Positions 33,397-41,905 of a stretch of 64,000 bases of DNA are shown one piece after another. The notes below the pieces were generated by a model, which did not search any database, was not told where the DNA came from, and worked only from the letters and a program-made list of their open reading frames with translations. The stretch spans positions 496,001 to 560,000 of the forward strand of contig NZ_CP090096.1 in the NCBI RefSeq assembly GCF_021391675.1, read 5' to 3'. Position numbers and translations under genes: made by a program. Origin of the DNA: Neorhizobium galegae (GTDB taxonomy: Bacteria > Pseudomonadota > Alphaproteobacteria > Rhizobiales > Rhizobiaceae). How positions within the stretch are numbered: the stretch's first letter is position 1; every line of letters starts with the position of its first letter.

Positions 33397-34502
33397 AACT
33401 TACGAATGTCACCAAGGCGTTCGGCGCGCTGACCGTTCTGCACGGCATCGACCTGACGATCGACAACGGCAAGTTCGTCGTTTTCGTCGGTCCGTCCGGC
33501 TGCGGCAAGTCGACCCTCCTCAGGATCATCGCAGGGCTGGAGGACATCAGCGCCGGCGGCATCGAGATCGGCGGGCGCGACGTCGTCCAGCTTTCGCCGG
33601 CGGAACGGAAGATCGCCATGGTCTTCCAGTCCTATGCGCTCTATCCCCATATGAGCGTGCGCAAGAACCTCGCCTTCGGGCTCGAAAACCTGAAATTCAA
33701 GCGCAGTGAAATCGAGACGCGGATCGGGGAGGCGGCGCGCATGCTGGCGATCGAGCCCTATCTGGATCGCAAGCCAAGGCAGCTTTCCGGCGGCCAGCGC
33801 CAGCGTGTCGCGATCGGACGTGCCATCGTGCGCAATCCCGATATCTTCCTCTTCGACGAGCCGCTTTCGAACCTCGACGCGGCGCTGCGCGTGCAGACAA
33901 GGGCGGAAATCACCCGGCTGCATCGCGAACTGAGGACGACGATGATCTACGTCACCCACGATCAGGTGGAGGCGATGACCATGGCCGACGAGATCGTCGT
34001 GCTCAATGCCGGCCGGATCGAACAGGTCGGAACGCCGCTCGAACTCTTCGACAATCCGAGGAACCTCTTCGTGGCGGGCTTCCTGGGCTCACCGCGGATG
34101 AACATGCTGAAGGGGCAGGTGACGGCGGTCGGCGAAGCCGGGGTGACGATCGACGCCGGCTATGGCGCGCCGCTCACTGCGTCGATCGATCCCGCCGCGG
34201 CGAAAGTAGGCCAGGCCGTGCTCGTCGGCATACGACCTGCGCATTTTTCGGTCGGCGACGAAGGATTGCCGTTCGTCGTCCAGTATCACGAGAGCCTTGG
34301 GACCGAGACCTATGTCTACGGGACGCTCGAGGGGCGGGACGAGCAGATCATCGTCCACCAGACCGGTCATTTCGCGCCGCGGCCCGGCGACCTTCTGCGG
34401 ATCATGCCGCTATCCGGCCGGGTGCACGTCTTCGATCCGGACAGTGGCCTGGCTCTGCCGCAGACCGTTAGCCAACGGAGTGATGTCCATGAGCACGCCT
34501 AA
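33384..34502 (+). CDS. Sugar ABC transporter ATP-binding protein (UgpC/MsmK type)
   Basis: The 372-residue ATPase has Walker [10 protein letters not shown] (residues ~37-45), the Q-loop [13 protein letters not shown], signature LSGGQRQR, Walker [12 protein letters not shown] and switch His [12 protein letters not shown], plus the C-terminal TOBE regulatory domain of the MalK family. It energises the permeases that follow. It overlaps GH28 by 13 bases and the next permease by 14, indicating tight translational coupling. Confidence 0.95.
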   Translation: MGNLKLTNVTKAFGALTVLHGIDLTIDNGKFVVFVGPSGCGKSTLLRIIAGLEDISAGGIEIGGRDVVQLSPAERKIAMVFQSYALYPHMSVRKNLAFGLENLKFKRSEIETRIGEAARMLAIEPYLDRKPRQLSGGQRQRVAIGRAIVRNPDIFLFDEPLSNLDAALRVQTRAEITRLHRELRTTMIYVTHDQVEAMTMADEIVVLNAGRIEQVGTPLELFDNPRNLFVAGFLGSPRMNMLKGQVTAVGEAGVTIDAGYGAPLTASIDPAAAKVGQAVLVGIRPAHFSVGDEGLPFVVQYHESLGTETYVYGTLEGRDEQIIVHQTGHFAPRPGDLLRIMPLSGRVHVFDPDSGLALPQTVSQRSDVHEHA

Positions 34503-35484
34503 GGCGACCGATTTCGGCGGCCGTGCCCTCGACTTCGTCATGGGCATCGTCGAGGCGCCGATCAACGGGTTCGAGCGGCTGATGGGCAGGAAGCGGATGC
34601 CCTACCTGTTCCTCGCGCCGAACCTCATCCTTTTCGGCATATTCACCTTCCTGCCCATCGCCATCGCGGTCGGTTATGCATTTACCGGGGGCACCGGCCT
34701 GTTCGTGTCGGAGCGGCCTTTCGTCGGCTTCGACAATTTCCGCCAGCTCCTGCAGTGCGAAGACTACCTTCGTCCGGGGAGCTGCCGCGAGTCCCTGTTC
34801 TGGACGGCGGTCTGGAACACGCTCTGGTTCGTCGGCTTCAACGTTGCCGCGACCCTGCTCGTGGCCTTGGTGACGGCTCTCATCCTCAACCGGGCGATGG
34901 CCGCGCGCGGTTTCTTCCGGGCCATGTTCTTTTATCCCGTCCTGCTGTCGCCGGTCGTCATCGGCCTGATCTGGAAGTGGTTTTTGGACCGCAACGGCCT
35001 GCTCAACGCCTTCCTGCAAATGCTCGGCGTGCCGCCGGAAATCTTCCTGCTGGACGTTGGCTGGTCGCGCTTCTTCGTGGTGGTCGTTTCGGTCTGGTTC
35101 CACATGGGCTTTTATACGCTGATCCTTCTGGCCGGCCTGCAGGCCATTCCGAAGGATCTCTACGAAGCAGCCTCGATCGACGCGGCGTCGCCACGGCGCA
35201 CGCTTTTCCGGATCACGCTTCCGCTTCTCGGGCCGAACCTGCTCGTCGTGCTGATCCTCCTGATGATCCGCTCGGTCCAGATCTTCGACGAAGCCTGGGT
35301 GCTGACCAATGGCGGCGGCCCCGGCACCGCAAACAGCTTTATCGTCCAGTACATCTACCAGATGGCTTTCGGCAGCGACCTGCGCCTTTTCGGCCTCGCC
35401 TCGGCGGCCTCGGTGCTGATGGGTCTCGTGCTGCTGGCTCTGACGCTCATACAGTTGCGGCTCGGCCGCAAGATGGAGTCCTGA
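34489..35484 (+). CDS. Sugar ABC transporter permease (MalF/UgpA type)
   Basis: The 331-residue permease has a first helix near residues 38-60 ([18 protein letters not shown]) and an EAA loop at [24 protein letters not shown] (34477-34480) fixes the start at 34489 rather than the ATG two codons upstream. It pairs with the next permease. The TGGGPGT-like segment [12 protein letters not shown] is typical of the family. Confidence 0.93.
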   Translation: MSTPKATDFGGRALDFVMGIVEAPINGFERLMGRKRMPYLFLAPNLILFGIFTFLPIAIAVGYAFTGGTGLFVSERPFVGFDNFRQLLQCEDYLRPGSCRESLFWTAVWNTLWFVGFNVAATLLVALVTALILNRAMAARGFFRAMFFYPVLLSPVVIGLIWKWFLDRNGLLNAFLQMLGVPPEIFLLDVGWSRFFVVVVSVWFHMGFYTLILLAGLQAIPKDLYEAASIDAASPRRTLFRITLPLLGPNLLVVLILLMIRSVQIFDEAWVLTNGGGPGTANSFIVQYIYQMAFGSDLRLFGLASAASVLMGLVLLALTLIQLRLGRKMES

Positions 35485-35486
35485 CC

Positions 35487-36545
35487 ATGTCGCAAGGCCT
35501 CTCACCCATCGCCTTCCTGACACGCACCCGCCGGCCGGGCCGGATCGGCGTCACCGACATTCTCTCCTGGGCCTGGCTAATCCTGGGCACGATTGCCGTG
35601 CTCATTCCGGTGGTATGGGCGGGGCTTTCCTCGTTCAAGCCGGCCGCCGAGATCACCCGCTTTCCGCCGACGCTGCTGCCGCGTGCGGCGGTCCAGCAGA
35701 CTGTCCCCGGCTTCGACGCCCCGCTCAGCCTCTGGACCGTCGATGTCGACGGCCAGCCGCGCGAGATGGCGATGGTCCGGCGCATCGGGCTGAAAGCCCA
35801 GATGGTCGATCCGAGCAATCCCGGCCCGCCGGTCAGCGTCGACGTCAAAAGCATGTCGCCAGTCCAGCGGCTCACCATCGCCACCGAGAACTATACCGAT
35901 CCGCTCACCCGGTTCGACTTCCTCACCTTTTTGAAGAATTCGGTCTTCGTCACCTTCGTCGCAACACTGCTGACACTCGTCGTCAACGCGCTTGCGGCTT
36001 TCGCGCTGTCGAAATACCGGTTCCGGGGCGAGAAGGCGATCTTCGTGCTGATCATCTCGACGCTGATGATTCCCCTGACGGTGGTGATGGTCCCGGCCTA
36101 TCTGGTCGTCGTTGGCGTCGGCCTGGTGGACAGTCTCTGGGGCATCATCATCCCGACGATCGCCTCGCCGACGGGTGTCTTCCTGCTGCGCCAGTACATG
36201 CTCACCATTCCCGACGAACTCATCGAGGCGGCCCGTGTCGACGCGGCAAGCGAGTTCCGGATCTTCTGGCGCATTGTCCTGCCGCTGACGGCGCCGGCGC
36301 TCGCGGTGCTGGCGATCTTTTCCGTCCTTTGGCGGTGGAACGACTTCCTCTGGCCGCTGATTGTCCTGAGCAGCCGCGAAAACTTCACCCTGCAGGTCGG
36401 GCTCAACGCCTTCCAGGGGGAGTTCTCCGTGCAGTGGAACTACATCCTCGCCATGACCTTCCTGAGCCTGGCGCCGGTGACTGTCGTCTTCCTGTTCCTG
36501 CAGAAATACATCACAACGGGTATTGCCGGCACCGGAATGAAGTGA
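35487..36545 (+). CDS. Sugar ABC transporter permease (MalG/UgpE type)
   Basis: The 352-residue permease has its first membrane segment near residues 25-47, then an unusually long periplasmic insertion (about residues 60-130, WTVDVDGQPREMAMVRRIGL) before the core helices. The EAA loop is IEAARVDAASEFRIFWRIVL. The stop is followed by the convergent LacI gene 3 bases away. It completes the ABC importer of the pectin locus. The extra periplasmic domain may contact the binding protein. Confidence 0.92.
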   Translation: MSQGLSPIAFLTRTRRPGRIGVTDILSWAWLILGTIAVLIPVVWAGLSSFKPAAEITRFPPTLLPRAAVQQTVPGFDAPLSLWTVDVDGQPREMAMVRRIGLKAQMVDPSNPGPPVSVDVKSMSPVQRLTIATENYTDPLTRFDFLTFLKNSVFVTFVATLLTLVVNALAAFALSKYRFRGEKAIFVLIISTLMIPLTVVMVPAYLVVVGVGLVDSLWGIIIPTIASPTGVFLLRQYMLTIPDELIEAARVDAASEFRIFWRIVLPLTAPALAVLAIFSVLWRWNDFLWPLIVLSSRENFTLQVGLNAFQGEFSVQWNYILAMTFLSLAPVTVVFLFLQKYITTGIAGTGMK

Positions 36546-36548
36546 GGT

Positions 36549-37652
36549 TCACCTGCGGGGCGCCGCGACGCTGCCCCGCAGCACCAGCTTGCACCCGAGC
36601 TCCAGCCGGTAGGCCGGCCGCAGCGGATCGTTGGCGACGAGCCGCTGTTCCAGAAGGCTGATTGCGGCCGCCCCCAGCCGGTCGGTCGGCAACTGGACCG
36701 TCGAGAGCGGCGGCGTGCTGAATTCCCCGGGCACGATATCGTCGAAGCCGAGCACGGACATGTCTTCCGGCACGCGCATGCCGAATGCCGCCAGCGCCCT
36801 CAGGCAGCCGAGCGCCAAGTTGTCGGCGGCGCAGAAGATCGCCGTCGCGCCGCGCAGGCCGCGGCCTTCGGAAAGCAATTGGCGGATCGCCTGCTCGCCC
36901 TGGTGGGGCTCGTATCCTTCCGCCTCGACGATCATCTCCGGCGATACGGCAAGGCCGGCCGCGAGATGCGCATCGGCGTAGCCGTCATACCGGCGGCGGA
37001 TAGTGGTCCTGCCCTTCCAGGTCAGATGCAGGATGCGGCGATGGCCGAGCGACAGCAGGTGCTCGGTTCCGTGGCGGGCGCCGAAGCGGTTTTCACCGGT
37101 GACCGTATCGACCAGCATCGAAGGGTCCTCGCCGTTCAGGATGACGAGCGGCGCCCGCCCCGCGGCAAGGGCGCGGATCAGTTCCGGCCGGTCGTCGTTG
37201 AGGATGACGATGCCGTCGACGTTTTCGGCCTGCGCCATGCGGCGCACCTCGCCCGCGTCGATCCGGGTGCCGGCGCTGACGAAAGGCACGATCCGGATGC
37301 TGAGCCGCTCGCATTCCTGGCGCAGGCTGTTGAGCATCGTCCAGCTGACGAGATTGACGTCGCTGTGAGGCGCCGCATCGCTGGTGATCGCCAGAAGGAT
37401 CGTGCGAAGCGTGGCGATCGTCGCCCGGCTTCGGCGCTTTTCCAGATATCCCAGCCTTTGCGCGGAATTGAGCACCCGCTCCCGAACTTCTATGGATATC
37501 GGCGCGGTTCCGTTGAGAACATGGGACGCGGTACTGAGCGAAACACCGGCATCCAGAGCCACATCTTTCAAGCCGAGCTTGGCTTTCAACAGAATTTCTT
37601 TCGATTTAAGCTGGGTTTTGAAGCGCCGATACGAGCAAACAATGTCTCGCAT
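36549..37652 (-). CDS. LacI-family transcriptional regulator
   Basis: The regulator (367 aa from this start) has a helix-turn-helix at KDVALDAGVSLSTASHVLNG and a periplasmic-binding-like effector domain with GIVILNDDRPEL, HLLSLGHRRILHLT and DMSVLGFDDIVPGEFSTPPL. It converges on the permease gene and probably represses the catabolic operon through the two TGAAAATATTTTCA sites. The ATG start at 37652 would place 21 extra residues before the usual LacI N-terminus and has no clear ribosome binding site; a TTG at 37589 gives the standard MKAKLGLKDVA start. The hinge region (EKRRSRATIATLRT) lacks the usual A-x-x-L pattern seen in LacI operator binding. Confidence 0.9.
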   Translation of the reverse strand: MRDIVCSYRRFKTQLKSKEILLKAKLGLKDVALDAGVSLSTASHVLNGTAPISIEVRERVLNSAQRLGYLEKRRSRATIATLRTILLAITSDAAPHSDVNLVSWTMLNSLRQECERLSIRIVPFVSAGTRIDAGEVRRMAQAENVDGIVILNDDRPELIRALAAGRAPLVILNGEDPSMLVDTVTGENRFGARHGTEHLLSLGHRRILHLTWKGRTTIRRRYDGYADAHLAAGLAVSPEMIVEAEGYEPHQGEQAIRQLLSEGRGLRGATAIFCAADNLALGCLRALAAFGMRVPEDMSVLGFDDIVPGEFSTPPLSTVQLPTDRLGAAAISLLEQRLVANDPLRPAYRLELGCKLVLRGSVAAPRR

Positions 37653-37873
37653 TGTTCGTGCAGGCTATTTGGATATCTCCGCGCACGACCCGTTGCCGGA
37701 GCGATGCTTCATCTCCCCGATGCGATGAACTCCGTCCATCATGCATGCTCACGGGGCTCCAAGGCAAGACAATCTTGACGCGGCCTTTCGTCGAAAAGCC
37801 GCGTCGCCGTTATTGTGGAGCAGTCCCGTCTTCCCACGGAAGCGTCTGTGTCCGACACCGGATGCCTTGGACT

Positions 37874-38869
37874 TTATTCGTCGATGACGATCGATTTGCC
37901 TTCCTTGGCGGCCCGCACGGCTGCATCGGCCAGCGTCAGCGCGATCACACCGTCTTCGGCGGAAGGCGAGGGGGCCGAGCCGCTTTCGAGGCTGTCGATG
38001 AAGGCGGAAATTTCCGCTGCATAGGCCTCGGTATAACGCGTCATGAAGAAGTCGTGCAGCGGCGGGCGGGTATAGCCGTCCTTGTTGGCGATCTCGATCG
38101 AGACCGGCCGCTGGTTTTCGGCGGCGACCGAGCCGAGCGATCCGTGCACCTCGATGCGCTGGTCATAGCCGTAGCTCGCCCGGCGGGAGTTGGAGATGAT
38201 GGCCTGCCTGCCGCTTTTCGTGGTCAGGATGAGGCTTGCGCTGTCATAGTCGCCAAGCTCTCCGATTTTCGGATCAACCAGCACGGCGCCGGACGCCATG
38301 ACGCTGTGGATTTCCTCGCCGAGCAGAAAACGTGCCATGTCGAAGTCGTGGATCGTCATGTCGCGGAAAATACCGCCGGAAACCTTGATGTATTCCGCCG
38401 GTGGCGGGCCGGGATCGCGGCTGGTGATGGTCACCATTTCCACCTTGCCGATCCTGCCGTCGTCGATCGCCTGTCGCACGGCCCGGAAATGCGGATCGAA
38501 GCGGCGGTTGAAGCCGAGCATGACCTTGGCGCCGGTCCTGCGAACCGTCTCGACGCAGGCTTTGGCGCGGTCTACGTCGAGGTCGATCGGCTTTTCACAG
38601 AAGATTGCCTTGCCGGCCTTGGCGAAGCGTTCGATCAGGTCCGCATGGGTATTGGTCGGTGTGCAGATGATCACGGCATCGATATCGCCATCGGCCTCGA
38701 CCGCATCGATCGTGCTGACCTTGCAGCCGGTGCTGTCGGCAATTGCCTGCGCCGCGTCGGTCATCGCATCCACCACCGCGACGAGCTTCGCTCGCTTGTC
38801 CTGCGTGATGGCGCGCGCATGTACCTTGCCGATTCGACCTGCGCCGAGAAGCGCCAGTTTCGTGACCAT
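37874..38869 (-). CDS. iolG: Inositol 2-dehydrogenase
   Basis: The 331-residue Gfo/Idh/MocA-type dehydrogenase oxidises myo-inositol to 2-keto-myo-inositol (scyllo-inosose) with NAD+. Signatures are the GAGRIGKVHARAI Rossmann loop, FCEKPIDLDV with the conserved EKP, and GGIFRDMTIHDFDMARFLLG around the active site. ATG 38869 is chosen because GGGAGG stands just upstream; an ATG six codons earlier lacks this spacing. It diverges from iolR (39036), and the shared control region carries an IolR-type operator. This is step one of inositol catabolism, upstream of iolCDEB. Confidence 0.93.
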   Translation of the reverse strand: MVTKLALLGAGRIGKVHARAITQDKRAKLVAVVDAMTDAAQAIADSTGCKVSTIDAVEADGDIDAVIICTPTNTHADLIERFAKAGKAIFCEKPIDLDVDRAKACVETVRRTGAKVMLGFNRRFDPHFRAVRQAIDDGRIGKVEMVTITSRDPGPPPAEYIKVSGGIFRDMTIHDFDMARFLLGEEIHSVMASGAVLVDPKIGELGDYDSASLILTTKSGRQAIISNSRRASYGYDQRIEVHGSLGSVAAENQRPVSIEIANKDGYTRPPLHDFFMTRYTEAYAAEISAFIDSLESGSAPSPSAEDGVIALTLADAAVRAAKEGKSIVIDE

Positions 38870-38970
38870 GATGTCCTCCCGTGACATTGTCCGCTGTTTC
38901 AGCCAGACCCGCCTGCGCGGGTGACGCAGCCGTTTTTCCTGCTGCGTTTCAGACTGTCCAAATCGAAATT

Positions 38971-38990
38971 TGGAATATATGTTCTATTTT
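38971..38990. promoter_or_regulatory. IolR operator candidate between iolG and iolR
   Basis: GGAATATATGTTCTATTTTG contains GGAA-N6-TTC. The reverse complement of the site upstream of iolC (39868-39888) is nearly the same, sharing GGANTATANNTTCTATTTT. Rhizobial IolR sites are described as GGAA-N6-TTCC (from memory). Confidence 0.65.
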
Positions 38991-39035
38991 GCTAGTTTGT
39001 GATTTCATCCATGTCAAGGAGAACGGAAGGACCGA

Positions 39036-39848
39036 ATGGAGGACAGGGCGCCAGCCAGCATCAAGCAATTCGAAGAACGGCTAATCGACGTATCGGAGAG
39101 CCTGCCGAAACGACTGCGGCAATGCGCCGAGTATGTCGCGGCCAACAAGGACCGGATCGCGGTGTCCACGGTGGCCGAGATGGCGGAAGGGGCCGGCGTG
39201 CAGCCTTCGGCCTTCATGCGCTTCTGCCGGATCCTCGGCTTTTCCGGCTTCTCCGAAATGCAGCGGCTGTTTCGCGAGTCCTATGCCGGCGGCTGGCCGG
39301 ACTATTCGACACGGCTGAAAAATCTGCGGGAAAAGGCCGAGGGCAGCGCTTCCGCGCTGCTGGGCGAGTTCGTCGATGCCGGCCGCGCTTCGCTCGAAAA
39401 CCTCCTGAAGACGATCGACGCCAAGACCCTGGACGACGCCGTCGAGGCGCTGGCGAAGGCCCAGATGATCCACATCATCGGCCTCAGGCGCTCCTTCCCG
39501 GTCGCAAGCTACATCTCCTATGCGTTCGAGAAGATGAACGTTCCGGCCATGCTGCATTCCGGCGTCGGCGGGCTCGACAACCACAATGCCATCCGTACCG
39601 GCGACGTGCTGCTGGCGGTCACCTTTTCTCCCTATTCGGCAGAGACGGTGGATATGGTCGAGGCAGTGAGCGCGCGGGGCATCCCGGTCGTGGCCCTGAC
39701 CGATACGATCGTCAGCCCCCTGCGGAAGTTCGAAGCGATCACACTTTCCGTCTCGGAGGTTGATTTCGGCGCTTTCCGCTCGCTGTCGGCGACGCTCTGT
39801 CTGGCCATTGTGCTGTCGGTGGCGGTGGGCACAAAGCGATCCGAATGA
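39036..39848 (+). CDS. iolR: MurR/RpiR-family regulator, IolR-like
   Basis: The 270-residue protein has an N-terminal RpiR helix-turn-helix (STVAEMAEGAGVQPSAFMRF) and a C-terminal SIS domain (AQMIHIIGLRRSFPVASYIS) that binds a phosphorylated sugar, probably an inositol catabolic intermediate. Its position between iolG and iolC and the conserved operators on both sides indicate it is the repressor of the inositol genes, as for rhizobial IolR. Confidence 0.88.
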   Translation: MEDRAPASIKQFEERLIDVSESLPKRLRQCAEYVAANKDRIAVSTVAEMAEGAGVQPSAFMRFCRILGFSGFSEMQRLFRESYAGGWPDYSTRLKNLREKAEGSASALLGEFVDAGRASLENLLKTIDAKTLDDAVEALAKAQMIHIIGLRRSFPVASYISYAFEKMNVPAMLHSGVGGLDNHNAIRTGDVLLAVTFSPYSAETVDMVEAVSARGIPVVALTDTIVSPLRKFEAITLSVSEVDFGAFRSLSATLCLAIVLSVAVGTKRSE

Positions 39849-39867
39849 ATGTTTATGTTGAAAAGTA

Positions 39868-39888
39868 GGAAAATAGAATTTATAGTCC
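39868..39888. promoter_or_regulatory. IolR operator candidate upstream of iolC
   Basis: The inverted match to the 38971 site is GGACTATAAATTCTATTTTC on the minus strand. It lies 88-109 bases upstream of the TTG start of iolC. Near identity of the two sites on opposite strands supports regulator binding. Confidence 0.6.
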
Positions 39889-39976
39889 ATTTCTGATTGG
39901 AGGCGGCCGGGGAGGATCGGCCGGTTCCGGGCGGTATCGACGGGCATAAAGCCCAGCCGCCGCGAGGGAGGAAATC

Positions 39977-41905
39977 TTGGCGTCACTTGATCTCATCACG
40001 ATCGGCCGTTCGTCCGTTGATCTCTACGGCGTGCAGGTCGGCGGGCGTCTGGAGGATATGGCCTCCTTCAACAAATATATCGGCGGCTCGCCGACGAACA
40101 TTGCTGCGGGTGCGGCAAGGCTCGGGCTGAAATCGGCGCTGATCACCCGCGTCGGCGCCGAGCATATGGGCCGGTTCATTCGTGAGCAGTTGATCCGCGA
40201 GAAAGTCGACGTGCGCGGCGTCAAGACCGATCCGGAGCGCCTGACGGCGCTCGTTTTGCTCGGCATCCGCGACCAGCACCAGTTTCCGCTGATCTTCTAT
40301 CGCGAGAACTGCGCCGACATGGCGCTTTGCGAAGATGATATCGATCCCGGCTTTATTGCAGAAGCGGGCTGCGTCTGCGCCACGGGCACCCATCTTTCCC
40401 ATCCGAACACCGAGGCTGCCGTCTTGAAGGCGCTGCGGCTCGCCCGCGAGAATGGCGCCCGCACGGCCCTCGACATCGACTATCGCCCGAACCTCTGGGG
40501 CCTTGCGGGCCATGAGGCAGGCGAAAGCCGCTTCATCGAGTCCGGCAAGGTGACCGCCAAGCTGCAATCGAGCCTGCATCTGTTCGACCTGCTGGTCGGG
40601 ACGGAAGAGGAATTTCATATCGCCGGCGGTTCGACCAATACGCTCCAGGCGCTGAGAGCGGTTCGCGCCGTTTCCAAGGCGACGCTGGTCTGCAAGCGCG
40701 GCCCGATGGGCGCCGTCGTCTTCGAAGGCGATATTCCCGACAGCCTCGACAAAGGCCAGACGGGGCAGGGTTTTCCCATCGAGGTCTTCAACGTGCTCGG
40801 CGCCGGCGACGGCTTCATGGCAGGCCTGTTGAAGGGCTGGCTCACCGGCGAGGACTGGCCGACGGCGCTGAAATACGCCAACGCCTGCGGCGCCTTCGCC
40901 GTCTCGCGCCACGGCTGCACGCCGGCCTATCCGAGCTGGGAAGAGCTGCAATATTTCTTCCGCACCGGCATCCGGGACAAGGCGCTGCGCAAGGACGGTG
41001 CGCTGGAGCAGGTGCACTGGTCCACCAACCGGACCGGCGAGTGGTCGCAATTGCGGGTCTTCGCCTTCGATCACCGCATGCAGCTCGAAACCATTGCCGA
41101 TGAGGCGGGCCAGAGTTCGGAGCGGATCGACGAGTTCAAGGCACTCTGCCTGAAGGCCGCGCTCGACGTTTCGGATGGCAGGCATGGCTACGGTATTCTC
41201 TGCGACGGGCGGCTCGGCCGCGAGACGCTTTACAAGGCGACGGGCACGGGGTTGTGGATCGGCCGGCCGGTGGAATGGCCGGGCTCGCGCCCGCTGACCC
41301 TGGAGCCCGAGCTTGGTCCCGATTTCGGTGGCATCACGGAATGGCCGGTCGAGAATGTCGCCAAGGTTCTCTGCTTCTATCATCCCGATGACCCGGCCGA
41401 GATGCGGGAAAAACAGGAAGAGGTGATCCAGCGCCTGTTTGCCGCCACCCGCCGCAACCGGCTGGAAATGCTGCTGGAGGTGATCCCCTCCAAGGTCGGA
41501 CCGGTCAACGATCGAACCGTTGCCGATATCATCGAGCGTTTCTATGAGATCGGCGTCTATCCCGACTGGTGGAAGCTCGAGCCGATGAAGAGCGAGGCCG
41601 CCTGGGCGAATGCCTGCGCCGCGATCGAGAAGCACGATCCCTATGTGCGCGGCATCGTCGTGCTCGGGCTCGATGCGCCGATGGCGGAGCTGGAGGAAAG
41701 CTTTGCCACTGCGGCGCGCTTCGATCTTGTGAAGGGCTTTGCCGTCGGCCGGACGATTTTTGGCGATGCGGCGCGGCGCTGGTTTGCCGGTGCGATCGGC
41801 GACGACGAGGCGGTGGCCGACATGGTGCGCAAATACCGCGAACTCTGCACGGCCTGGGACACGGCACGCGCAAGTGCCGGCAGCGGAGGAGGAAACGGGC
41901 GATGA
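39977..41905 (+). CDS. iolC: Bifunctional 5-dehydro-2-deoxygluconokinase / DUF2090 aldolase-like protein
   Basis: The 642-residue fusion has an N-terminal PfkB-family kinase (GGSPTNIAAGAARLGL near residues 36-51 and the active-site NVLGAGDGFMAGLLKGW) and a C-terminal DUF2090 domain from about residue 350 (FAFDHRMQLE, GRHGYGILCDGRLGRE, EVIPSKVGPVNDRTVAD). The kinase phosphorylates 2-deoxy-5-keto-gluconate; the second part is the likely aldolase that gives DHAP and malonate semialdehyde. The start is TTG with GGGAGGAAATC in front. The stop overlaps the iolD ATG by 4 bases. Fusion of these domains is usual in rhizobia. Confidence 0.92.
   Translation: MASLDLITIGRSSVDLYGVQVGGRLEDMASFNKYIGGSPTNIAAGAARLGLKSALITRVGAEHMGRFIREQLIREKVDVRGVKTDPERLTALVLLGIRDQHQFPLIFYRENCADMALCEDDIDPGFIAEAGCVCATGTHLSHPNTEAAVLKALRLARENGARTALDIDYRPNLWGLAGHEAGESRFIESGKVTAKLQSSLHLFDLLVGTEEEFHIAGGSTNTLQALRAVRAVSKATLVCKRGPMGAVVFEGDIPDSLDKGQTGQGFPIEVFNVLGAGDGFMAGLLKGWLTGEDWPTALKYANACGAFAVSRHGCTPAYPSWEELQYFFRTGIRDKALRKDGALEQVHWSTNRTGEWSQLRVFAFDHRMQLETIADEAGQSSERIDEFKALCLKAALDVSDGRHGYGILCDGRLGRETLYKATGTGLWIGRPVEWPGSRPLTLEPELGPDFGGITEWPVENVAKVLCFYHPDDPAEMREKQEEVIQRLFAATRRNRLEMLLEVIPSKVGPVNDRTVADIIERFYEIGVYPDWWKLEPMKSEAAWANACAAIEKHDPYVRGIVVLGLDAPMAELEESFATAARFDLVKGFAVGRTIFGDAARRWFAGAIGDDEAVADMVRKYRELCTAWDTARASAGSGGGNGR

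Noticed and set aside
30941..36545. Independent genes in the other five frames over the pectin operon
   Set aside because: They lack motifs and overlap fully with well-supported genes on the plus strand.
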